Assembly (NCBI GenBank): GCA_900489925.1
Contig: UEHQ01000002.1
Span: 314,315-356,204, forward strand
Direction of reading: 5' to 3'
Length of the DNA stretch: 41,890 nucleotides
From: Hyphomicrobiales bacterium
Lineage (GTDB): Bacteria > Pseudomonadota > Alphaproteobacteria > Rhizobiales > Rhizobiaceae
Shown here: one piece after another, positions 17,101-23,270 of the stretch
How the letters are laid out: each line of letters begins with the position of its first letter
Position numbering within the stretch: the first letter of the stretch is position 1
Made by a program: the position numbers and the translations under genes
Notes under the pieces: generated by a model
The model's input: only the letters and a program-made list of their open reading frames with translations
What the model was told of the DNA's origin: nothing
Databases searched by the model: none

Positions 17101-17928
17101 AAGAGCGGCGATGCGCTGGCGCTATTCGAAATCGGCGCACGCTATAGCGATGGCCACGCTGGCGTGACCGCGGATCCCAAGGAAGCAGTGGGCTGGTACC
17201 AGCTTTCCGCGGACAAGGGCTTTGCACCGGCGGAATATCGCCTCGGCAACCTTTATGAAAAGGGTACCGGCGTCGACCGCGACATCAACAAGGCCAAGAA
17301 GTACTACGAGCAGGCTGCCAATCAGGGCAACGCCAGCGCCATGCACAATCTTGCCGTTCTCTACGCCTCCGGCGCGCTCGGTCAGCAGGATTACACGGCG
17401 GCAGCGAACTGGTTTACCAAGGCCGCCAACCTCGGTGTCACCGACAGCCAGTTTAACCTCGCTATTCTCTGCGCCCGCGGCAACGGCGTCGCGCAGGACC
17501 TGACGGAATCCTACAAGTGGTTCGCCATCGCCGCGAAGGGTGGCGACAAGGACGCGTCGCAGAAGCGTGACGAGGTCGCCAACGCAATGAAGCCCGACCA
17601 GCTCGAAAAAGCGCGCGCCAAGGCCGATCTCTGGAAGGCGGAGCCGCAGGACGCCAAGTCGAACACCGTCGATATCCCCGATGAATGGGCCGGCACCGGC
17701 ACCAAGACATCGTCGGTCGACATGACCAAGGCAATCCGCAACATCCAGGCGATCCTGAACAACAACGGCTTCGACGCCGGCAAGCCGGATGGACAGCTGG
17801 GCGCAAAGACGGTTGCCGCCATCAAGAGCTTCCAGAAGTCGATCGGCCAGGAGCCCAGCGGCCGGATCAACGACGAAACGGTGAAGGCTTTGCTCGAGCG
17901 CAACAAGGGACCGGCGACGAAAGCCTGA
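14131..17928 (+). CDS. podJ: PodJ-type polar localization factor
   Basis: A 1265-residue protein with the full PodJ layout. Residues 1-110 hold a conserved helix (SLDALNRTIEGLEARIEGL) and a Pro-rich stretch; 130-640 are coiled coils with repeated RLDxIxxxI heptads; 640-835 are low-complexity Ala/Pro; one membrane helix spans about 841-861 (PILLAVGAVLLAIMAFPLA); a second Pro/Ala linker precedes Sel1-like repeats at about 985-1150 (ALFEIGARY, AEYRLGNLYEKG, AMHNLAVLYASG, SQFNLAILCARG) and a peptidoglycan-binding domain at 1198-1260 (DGQLGAKTVAAIKSFQ). The N-terminus is cytoplasmic and recruits polar factors, and the periplasmic tail contacts the wall. In Caulobacter PodJ organises pili, stalk and adhesin formation; in rhizobia it affects polarity, division and motility. 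The start has only a weak site (GAGCAAGAAG). Confidence 0.92.
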   Translation: MNGSRSNSPRHSDRASLDALNRTIEGLEARIEGLIGSGVRDQRPRAPSPVAERETYPDTYGQRAPLAAAAARPDPLAEIRQRQRTIEASRERPVLREPAPYAREHAPYQEPARPVAPAPQRPAPAMQQPAAPASRASEDTMTEIAQALVNLRQDLKRDISEGVTREMNALRNELREIKTSAADGHFVEDIRADMGRLAESINVLAGRSSTTETQELRGEFEELRSLMDGLAREDSLRHMENRWDGFENQLHTLDTSSLQEELVSLAYRLDDIKRHIGGMGESPAVRALEDKLISIATVMEQFGSMIQPHDRVMSEQFAAVDTRLDEISRAIAASGRAANTGDPALIHRLEGRLNGLADQIELMGQSVASRAAPTEHLADRLEALTMRVEELANAEATSRLDERLQHLSLLLEQSQRAAPQPELTGALADISRKIDALETGSVNDALAQRLDYLARRIDEMEFQPLQPVAAPIDDGAFRRIEGRLSDIAARLEESTAAPATDTAALRNLEDQIAHLSSLMSEPRPSAEMPADLDRRMGAIEDYMATNDEYIIEAARQAAETVVQAYARNGSVAGSSAGVDISALNALADDLRHLEDLSRSSEERTHKTFQALHETLVQIADRLDDMESGAARHAPRMPVADVDFNVDPYSLVPAGTEEAEKPAVFGTRGTVQQPTRTEAAAAPVMTATETSAIAIEAATKPATAAPAPASKGSLLASLGKRLIPAKKAKASERTVIDPAPSIDPIDVMPPEAANEPLEPGSGAPDVKKILERVRASQNAARTSSKPVSDNERADYIAAARRAAQAAAMEVDSDSKAGVAKSGKKSAQADAGKGGAFARFRRPILLAVGAVLLAIMAFPLARTLTHGEPTPSVEVATVTDAGNSALPADSETAPDQSQAAAPTAPSAEPAAAPQAPVAATEPAPAPATPDHLTEAAPLNGDGPTALAPSGAPQDASAFVPADAAPKAAALEASAPTIAVPDTVQPKSLADAAKSGDALALFEIGARYSDGHAGVTADPKEAVGWYQLSADKGFAPAEYRLGNLYEKGTGVDRDINKAKKYYEQAANQGNASAMHNLAVLYASGALGQQDYTAAANWFTKAANLGVTDSQFNLAILCARGNGVAQDLTESYKWFAIAAKGGDKDASQKRDEVANAMKPDQLEKARAKADLWKAEPQDAKSNTVDIPDEWAGTGTKTSSVDMTKAIRNIQAILNNNGFDAGKPDGQLGAKTVAAIKSFQKSIGQEPSGRINDETVKALLERNKGPATKA

Positions 17929-17951
17929 GTCCTCGTAACCGCTAATCGCTG

Positions 17952-17975
17952 AGCGCGGGCGAGACGGCCCGCGCT
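17952..17975 (+). terminator. podJ terminator hairpin
   Basis: A perfect 9-base-pair stem AGCGCGGGC / GCCCGCGCT with a 6-base loop begins 24 bases after the podJ stop. It is followed by only two further Ts, so it is a GC-rich hairpin of the style seen after fadB rather than a classical T-run terminator. Confidence 0.65.
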
Positions 17976-18092
17976 TTGCGCCCTCGGCAGCAAATCTTTC
18001 CCAAGCGGCCCTGACGGCACTTGATCCGCAACCAAGCGATCATCTATGCGTTGGGCGGGGATGGCGTTTGCAAACACCAGGGATGCTGCAGC

Positions 18093-18731
18093 ATGGAAAT
18101 TTTTACCTCCGCCGGATTGCTTGCTCTTCTGCAAGTGGTCCTGATCGATCTGGTCCTTGCCGGCGATAATGCGGTGGTCATTGGACTAGCAGCCGCGGGA
18201 CTGGCACCGGAGCAGCGCAAGAAGGCCATTCTGGTCGGCATCCTTGCAGCCACCGTGCTACGCATCGGGCTCGCCAGCGTCACCGTTCAGCTTCTCGACA
18301 TCATTGGCCTGCTGCTCGCCGGCGGGATTCTGCTGCTCTGGGTCTGCTGGAAAATGTGGCGTGAACTTCGCGCCGGCGAAGCAGATCACGCCGCGGACGG
18401 AGACAGCGACAGCGCCCAGGCGCCACGGAAGACGTTCTTTCAGGCGGCGACACAGATCGTCATTGCCGACGTATCCATGTCGCTCGACAACGTGTTGGCT
18501 GTTGCCGGCGCGGCCCGCGAACATCCGACGATCCTGGTGATTGGCCTCATCCTGTCGATCGCGATGATGGGTATCGCGGCGAACTTCATTGCACGTTTGC
18601 TGAACCGCTATCGCTGGATCGCGTACATCGGTCTGGCGATCATCGTCTACGTCGCCCTGCACATGATCTACCGCGGAGCGCTGGAGGTATGGCCGCATGT
18701 CGCGCCAGCCGCTGCGGCGATCAGCGGCTAA
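18093..18731 (+). CDS. TerC family integral membrane protein (YjbE/YkoY-like)
   Basis: A 212-residue membrane protein with about seven hydrophobic helices and the two family signatures, LVLAGDNAVVIGLA near the N-terminus and DVSMSLDNVLAVAGAA after the central acidic loop (EADHAADGDSDSAQ). The conserved Asp/Asn pairs are thought to bind metal; TerC-family members export Mn(II) or metallate exported proteins in other bacteria. The ATG at 18093 begins the first helix; an in-frame start 24 codons earlier would add a polar leader and is rejected. No yybP-ykoY riboswitch was found in the 164-base leader. It ends one base before the opposing DUF922 gene. Confidence 0.88.
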   Translation: MEIFTSAGLLALLQVVLIDLVLAGDNAVVIGLAAAGLAPEQRKKAILVGILAATVLRIGLASVTVQLLDIIGLLLAGGILLLWVCWKMWRELRAGEADHAADGDSDSAQAPRKTFFQAATQIVIADVSMSLDNVLAVAGAAREHPTILVIGLILSIAMMGIAANFIARLLNRYRWIAYIGLAIIVYVALHMIYRGALEVWPHVAPAAAAISG

Positions 18732-18732
18732 G

Positions 18733-19326
18733 TCAAGGTCCGTTCACAAGCGCGAGGATGAGCTGGCGGATATTTCCGCCTTCGCTCATCTCCACACGAT
18801 CGAATTCGCGGCTGCGCTCACGCTGCCGCGCCGACAGTTCGCCGAGACGCTTGGTAAGCTCGACCCTTATCTTCCGGCAGTCTGCATCGTCGGCGGCCGA
18901 CAGACCGACACTCATGGCCTCAATTTCCCGCACCATGTCCTTGATGTGATCGCCATGGACGTGTTCGTGCTGGGCGATGCCGGCGATGAACCGCTCCCAG
19001 CTGACCCGTGTCGGTGCCGGCAGCGTCTGGGCCGGCTTGGGCAGCGTGTAGGTGATAGTGAGCTTGGGCCGCGCCGAAACCAGAACACACGCGCCGGCCT
19101 GAGGCTCGTACTTCCGGGTCCATGTCAGCTTGAAGGTCGTATGGGCGATGGTACGCCCCCTGCCGTCGATCGATGGCCCCCGCTCGCCGATCGAAGCGTA
19201 AAGCGCAGCCCCCGATGTGCCGGAAATCGAGTATGGCTTTACCTCTTCAACGGCCTTCCATTCCGCCGATGCCGCGATCGGGACCGCGGAGAAAGCCGCA
19301 ACCAGCAGGCACAACCGAAAACACAT
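18733..19326 (-). CDS. Secreted DUF922-type putative zinc protease
   Basis: A 197-residue protein. MCFRLCLLVAAFSAVPIAASA is a Sec signal peptide, so the mature protein is periplasmic. The mature part opens with a KPYSISGTSGAALYASI segment, has a central beta-rich region (TTFKLTWTRKYEP) and then HEHVHGDH at about 130-140, an HExxH zinc-binding motif with a further His, as in DUF922 proteins. The last 40 residues are a charged helix. The start is chosen at the signal peptide; the frame is open 84 codons upstream but that part has no credible coding character. The gene is convergent with TerC (one base between) and divergent from the TauE gene. Substrate unknown. Confidence 0.8.
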   Translation of the reverse strand: MCFRLCLLVAAFSAVPIAASAEWKAVEEVKPYSISGTSGAALYASIGERGPSIDGRGRTIAHTTFKLTWTRKYEPQAGACVLVSARPKLTITYTLPKPAQTLPAPTRVSWERFIAGIAQHEHVHGDHIKDMVREIEAMSVGLSAADDADCRKIRVELTKRLGELSARQRERSREFDRVEMSEGGNIRQLILALVNGP

Positions 19327-19553
19327 TCTCAAGCACAATCCCCATCCGCCGACGCACAACTGATCGAACCTATCGATCGGCTCTTTCCTGTTCAACTCTC
19401 GCGGCGATGTCAGCCCTGCCACAAAACCTGAAAAAAGCCTGATTGGTCGGGAGTGATCATGCACGCCGATCAAGGGCAGCCCATGTCGCTTATCGAAAGC
19501 CTCTGGCAACGATTTCAAGTTATCATGCGGCAAATTCAAAGGCATGACTAAGA

Positions 19554-19570
19554 CTGCCCGTGGGGGGCAG
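19554..19570 (+). other. Leader hairpin before the TauE gene
   Basis: CTGCCC-GTGGG-GGGCAG makes a 6-base-pair stem ending 20 bases before the GTG start of the TauE gene. It may influence translation of a gene whose ribosome-binding site is otherwise weak (GGGG at 19581-19584). The rest of the 264-base gap to the DUF922 gene shows no other structure. Confidence 0.3.
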
Positions 19571-19590
19571 ATCATCATTCGGGGCCGCCT

Positions 19591-20514
19591 GTGACAATCT
19601 ATCTGCCCATCGCGGAATTGTCGGTGAACATTTTCATCATTCTCGGCATGGGCGCGGCTGTCGGCTTCCTCTCGGGCATGTTCGGCGTGGGCGGCGGCTT
19701 CCTGATCACGCCGCTGCTGATTTTCTATAACATTCCTCCTGTGGTGGCCGTTGCCACCGGCGCCAACCAGGTGGTGGCGTCGTCCATATCAGGCGCGATC
19801 ACCCATTTCCGGCGCGGCACGCTCGATGTGAAGCTCGGAACGGTGCTGCTGATCGGCGGTCTATCGGGCGCCACCGTCGGCATCTGGATCTTCTCGCTGC
19901 TGCGGCGGATCGGCCAGCTCGACCTGTTCATCTCGCTGCTCTACGTCGTCTTCCTCGGCACGGTGGGCGGACTGATGTTGCTCGAAAGCGTCAACGCCAT
20001 GCGCCGCGCGGCGAAGAACGTGCCGCCCGCGGTGCGCAAGCCCGGGCATCACCATTGGGTCCATCGCCTGCCGCTGAAGATGCGGTTCAAGAAATCCAAG
20101 ATCTTCCTCAGCGTCATTCCGATCATTGCGCTCGGCTTTGCGATCGGCATCCTGACATCGGTCATGGGTGTCGGCGGCGGCTTCATCATGGTGCCGGCGA
20201 TGATCTATCTGCTGCGCATCCCGACGAATGTCGTGGTGGGAACCTCGCTGTTCCAGATCATCTTCGTCACGGCCTATACGACCGTGGTCCAGGCTGCGAC
20301 GAACTTCTCCGTCGATATCGTGCTCGCGTTCATTCTGATGGTTGCCGGCGTCATCGGCGCGCAATACGGCGTGCGCGTCGGGCAAAAGCTGCGCGGTGAA
20401 CAATTGCGTGCTTTGCTCGGCCTGCTGGTGCTTGCGGTCGGCCTGCGTCTGGCCGTTGCGCTGGTGGTGACGCCGGCCGATATCTATTCCGTCGTCATGG
20501 AAGGCGGGCACTGA
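19591..20514 (+). CDS. TauE/SafE family sulfite or organosulfonate exporter
   Basis: A 307-residue membrane protein with the internal duplication of the TauE/SafE family: GMFGVGGGFLITPLL in the first half and SVMGVGGGFIMVPAMIYLL in the second, with about nine hydrophobic helices and a charged cytoplasmic loop around 135-170. Members export sulfite, sulfoacetate or other anions across the inner membrane. The start is GTG with a weak GGGG site. Its TGA overlaps the next gene's ATG (TGATG), and that partner family is nearly always found beside this transporter, so the two probably work together. Confidence 0.88.
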   Translation: MTIYLPIAELSVNIFIILGMGAAVGFLSGMFGVGGGFLITPLLIFYNIPPVVAVATGANQVVASSISGAITHFRRGTLDVKLGTVLLIGGLSGATVGIWIFSLLRRIGQLDLFISLLYVVFLGTVGGLMLLESVNAMRRAAKNVPPAVRKPGHHHWVHRLPLKMRFKKSKIFLSVIPIIALGFAIGILTSVMGVGGGFIMVPAMIYLLRIPTNVVVGTSLFQIIFVTAYTTVVQAATNFSVDIVLAFILMVAGVIGAQYGVRVGQKLRGEQLRALLGLLVLAVGLRLAVALVVTPADIYSVVMEGGH

Positions 20515-21320
20515 TGCGCCTTCGCCTTCTCTCCATGCTCTTTCCTCTGATGCTGCTGGCGGAAACCGTCGGTGCGCAGATGATGCTGCCCGGTCAGGCG
20601 ACACAAACGATCGCCGAGGGGCTGGAGATCGGCACGTCGACCAGCGAAATCGCCATCACATCCGACTTCCACGGCGCGGACCTGACGATCTTCGGCGCCG
20701 TAACCAACACCGACAGCCTGCTTTTGGCGATCGGCCAGTACGATGTGGTCGTCGTGCTGGAAGGACCGCGTGAGGATGCGACGGTGCGCCGGAAGGAACG
20801 GGTCTTCGGCATCTGGATCAACACGCGATCGATGACCTTCGAGTCCGTGCCGCATTCCTATTCGATGTCGAGTTCGCGAATGCTCGACGACATCACCACG
20901 CCGCTTGATCTGACGGACCAAGGCATCGGCATCGACCATATTCCGCTGACTCCGATCGGGTTTGTCGGCAATGCCAGCAACCTCGGCGACTTCCGCCAGG
21001 CCTTCAGGCGACTGCAGGAAAAAGGCGGCCTCTACGACCGCGATCCGAGCGGCGTGCGTTTCGTCAGCTCCAACCTGTTCAAGGCGAGCCTGCGACTGCC
21101 GGCGAATATTCCGAACGGCGTGCATACCGTCCGCGCCTATCTCTTCAAGAGCGGCACCTTCGTGACCGAAAAATCCGTTCCGCTTCGGGTCATCAAGACG
21201 GGCATCGAGCAGACAATCACCGACGCCGCGCATGAACAGCCAATCGCCTACGGTCTCTTTGCCGTCTTCCTCGCGCTGCTGACCGGCTGGGGCGCCAGTG
21301 TCGTATTCCGCAAGGATTGA
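20514..21320 (+). CDS. TIGR02186 family protein, partner of the TauE exporter
   Basis: A 268-residue protein with an N-terminal signal peptide (LLSMLFPLMLLAETVGAQ), a large periplasmic beta-rich domain (EIAITSDFHGADLTIFGA, VVVLEGPRED, ERVFGIWIN) and one C-terminal membrane helix (IAYGLFAVFLALLTGWGA) ending in basic residues. This matches TIGR02186, an alphaproteobacterial family of unknown function usually encoded next to a TauE-like transporter. It is translationally coupled to it here. It may be a periplasmic accessory subunit; the biochemical role is not known. Confidence 0.85.
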   Translation: MRLRLLSMLFPLMLLAETVGAQMMLPGQATQTIAEGLEIGTSTSEIAITSDFHGADLTIFGAVTNTDSLLLAIGQYDVVVVLEGPREDATVRRKERVFGIWINTRSMTFESVPHSYSMSSSRMLDDITTPLDLTDQGIGIDHIPLTPIGFVGNASNLGDFRQAFRRLQEKGGLYDRDPSGVRFVSSNLFKASLRLPANIPNGVHTVRAYLFKSGTFVTEKSVPLRVIKTGIEQTITDAAHEQPIAYGLFAVFLALLTGWGASVVFRKD

Positions 21321-21439
21321 GCCAATCGGGCGGCCTGCCAGACTCTTGCCGCCAGACGGACACGTGTTCGCCATTCTCTAAAAACCGACCATTAACATTT
21401 ACAAGTTAGTAATCTCTCTGAATTGAGAGGCTTCCTGTA

Positions 21440-22021
21440 ATGCGTATTCGTACCCTTCTCGCCCTCGTGCTACTGGCATTCGTCGCCAGCTGCGCGACAG
21501 CTCCCCGACAAACGCGAAACATCTGCGCCGTCTTCGATCAGCGTGACGGGCTGTTTACAAACTGGCAGCGCGCAGCGGAGCGAACGGAGAAAAAATACGG
21601 CGTACCGGTGCCGATCCTGATGGCGACCATGTACACGGAGTCCGGTTTCCAGCCGAATGCGCGACCGCCCCGCACCAAGCTCTTCGGCTTTATCCCGTGG
21701 ACAAGACCTTCCACCGCGTACGGCTACTCGCAGGCGCTTGACGGGACCTGGGACCACTACCAGTCGGCAACCGGAAACTGGGCGGCACGACGCACCAATT
21801 TCGCCGACGCGATCGACTTCATCGGCTGGTACCACTCACAGAACAGCCAGATGACCGGCATTCCGCTGAACGATGCCTATCGCCTCTACCTCGCCTATTA
21901 CTCCGGCCCGAAGGGATACATGCGCGGCGACTGGCAATCGAACCCACAGCTGCAGAAGACCGCGCAACGGTTCGCCAACATGGCTGCCACCTATCAGCAG
22001 CAACTGCAGGGCTGCAACTGA
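21440..22021 (+). CDS. Lytic transglycosylase (SLT fold) lipoprotein
   Basis: A 193-residue lipoprotein. The signal peptide ends in the lipobox VASC, with Cys18 as the lipidated residue. The catalytic domain carries the family Glu67 in MYTESGFQPNA, then AYGYSQALDGTWDHYQ and YLAYYSGPKGY, as in goose-lysozyme/Slt-type transglycosylases that cleave peptidoglycan to 1,6-anhydro muropeptides. A GAGAGG site lies upstream of the ATG. It is a single-gene unit with its own A/T-rich upstream stretch (21376-21420), followed by a strong hairpin. Confidence 0.88.
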   Translation: MRIRTLLALVLLAFVASCATAPRQTRNICAVFDQRDGLFTNWQRAAERTEKKYGVPVPILMATMYTESGFQPNARPPRTKLFGFIPWTRPSTAYGYSQALDGTWDHYQSATGNWAARRTNFADAIDFIGWYHSQNSQMTGIPLNDAYRLYLAYYSGPKGYMRGDWQSNPQLQKTAQRFANMAATYQQQLQGCN

Positions 22022-22028
22022 GGCAGAC

Positions 22029-22056
22029 GCAGTCGTTCGCGCACCGGAACGACTGC
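22029..22056. terminator. Bidirectional hairpin between convergent genes
   Basis: A perfect 10-base-pair stem, GCAGTCGTTC / GAACGACTGC with an 8-base loop, lies 7 bases after the transglycosylase stop and 25 bases from the stop of the opposing DUF2798 gene. No T run follows on either side, but the position and perfection suggest a shared transcription end. Confidence 0.6.
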
Positions 22057-22081
22057 TCCCAATCGGTAAAAATGTCGGAGT

Positions 22082-22303
22082 CTATTTCCCCGTTATCCGG
22101 CTCGCGATCGTGAAGGAGAGCTTGCCGACAATCAGCGACAGGCAGAAGGCAACGGGCCAGGCGATGACGAAGGCATGGGACCATTCATGCAGCCATTGGC
22201 TCGTCAGTCCCATATGAAGGAAGCCAAAGAAGCCTGTCATGCAGAAGGCCATCATCCCGGATATCATGATCTGGGCTATCAGAATTGTCTTCGGATCGGT
22301 CAT
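22082..22303 (-). CDS. DUF2798 family two-helix membrane protein
   Basis: A 73-residue inner-membrane protein with two hydrophobic helices (IMISGMMAFCMTGFFGFLHMG and HAFVIAWPVAFCLSLIVG), the size and layout of DUF2798 proteins, whose function is unknown. GGAGAG precedes the ATG. It is a lone gene. The 219 bases upstream (22304-22522), before pdeM, contain a few short inverted repeats but no believable gene. Confidence 0.8.
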   Translation of the reverse strand: MTDPKTILIAQIMISGMMAFCMTGFFGFLHMGLTSQWLHEWSHAFVIAWPVAFCLSLIVGKLSFTIASRITGK

Positions 22304-22522
22304 GTTCTCTCCACGTTGCCAGGTGGAGCGTGCTGAAAGATGGGTCTTTCACGTCACAGCACCACCCTTGATCAAAGGTTTGGTGCCGTGGGTTCGCGTC
22401 AGCGACTAATTCTCGCGCTTGGCGAGCGCCGGAATAACCAACCGGCCTAGAATTTCTCGGCGAATTCGAAATAGCCGACTGCGCCGAATTGTCAACTGTG
22501 GCCCGTCGAACCGGCAGAGCCG

Positions 22523-23251
22523 CTACCCAACCAGATTTCCGAACCGGACGGAATAGATACGATCGCGCCCGAGCAGATGGGCGACCAGCGACGGCTGATC
22601 GAACAATCCCTTCATCGCCTTATGGCGAAGATCCAGGCCGCCGCTCATGACCCCGAAAGCCGGCATCAGCAGGCGGGCGCCATCGGTGGCAAAGCATGGC
22701 CGGCGAACGGATTTTTCGCGCCGGCGCACGGTAGCGGACGGGTGCAGATGGCCGGCGATCTCGCCGCTCTGCAGGCCGCTTTTCGGTTCGTGCCGGAAGG
22801 TCAGCCCGCCGTAGTGCATTTCATCGGTCGAAGAGCCGGGCAGATCGACGGTCCCATCGGGGTCGTGATTGCCGTTGATCCAGATCCATTCACGCCCCCG
22901 CGCCATATCGACGATGCGCGACCTAAAAACCTCCGGCAGGTGGGCCGAGCCGATACGGTCATGGAAATTGTCGCCGAGCGAGATCACCAGCTTTGGATCG
23001 TAGCGCGCGATGACGGCCGACAGCACCGTCAGCGTGGCGAGCGTGTCATAGGGCGGCAGCATCATGCCGCGGCGAGCGAAGGCGGCGCCCTTTTCCAGAT
23101 GCAGGTCGGAAACGACGAGAACGCCGGCATCGGGCAGATAGAGGGCGCCGAGCGGATCGCAGACGGCGGCAACCCCGTGCACGGACGTTTCAACACCCGG
23201 CATGGCTGCCACTCCGTTCAGTTCTCGCGCCAGCGCCAGCCGGTTGATCAC
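22523..23251 (-). CDS. pdeM: Ligase-associated DNA damage response endonuclease PdeM
   Basis: A 242-residue calcineurin-like metallophosphoesterase. The metal-binding blocks appear in order: VSDLHLEKG, SLGDNFHD, WINGNHD, RHEP and AGHLHP. PdeM proteins are nucleases encoded beside an Lhr-like helicase, an exonuclease and an ATP-dependent ligase in a repair cassette. The GTG at 23249-23251 is chosen because GAGGAA lies about ten bases upstream, where the start would be coupled to the helicase stop 19 bases away; an internal start near 23203 would still keep all motifs. Only the helicase partner is present in this window; the ligase and exonuclease genes are not. Confidence 0.88.
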   Translation of the reverse strand: MINRLALARELNGVAAMPGVETSVHGVAAVCDPLGALYLPDAGVLVVSDLHLEKGAAFARRGMMLPPYDTLATLTVLSAVIARYDPKLVISLGDNFHDRIGSAHLPEVFRSRIVDMARGREWIWINGNHDPDGTVDLPGSSTDEMHYGGLTFRHEPKSGLQSGEIAGHLHPSATVRRREKSVRRPCFATDGARLLMPAFGVMSGGLDLRHKAMKGLFDQPSLVAHLLGRDRIYSVRFGNLVG

Positions 23252-23270
23252 GTCAGTCTGTTCCTCGTTC

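Noticed and set aside
17929..18092. Possible yybP-ykoY manganese riboswitch before the TerC gene
   Set aside because: TerC/YkoY genes often carry it, but the conserved GGGGAGUAG-type core could not be found here.
22435..22500. Short open stretch on either strand between pdeM and DUF2798 (minus reading QFGAVGYFEFAEKF)
   Set aside because: Only 14 codons between stops and no start; probably chance, though a gene remnant cannot be excluded.
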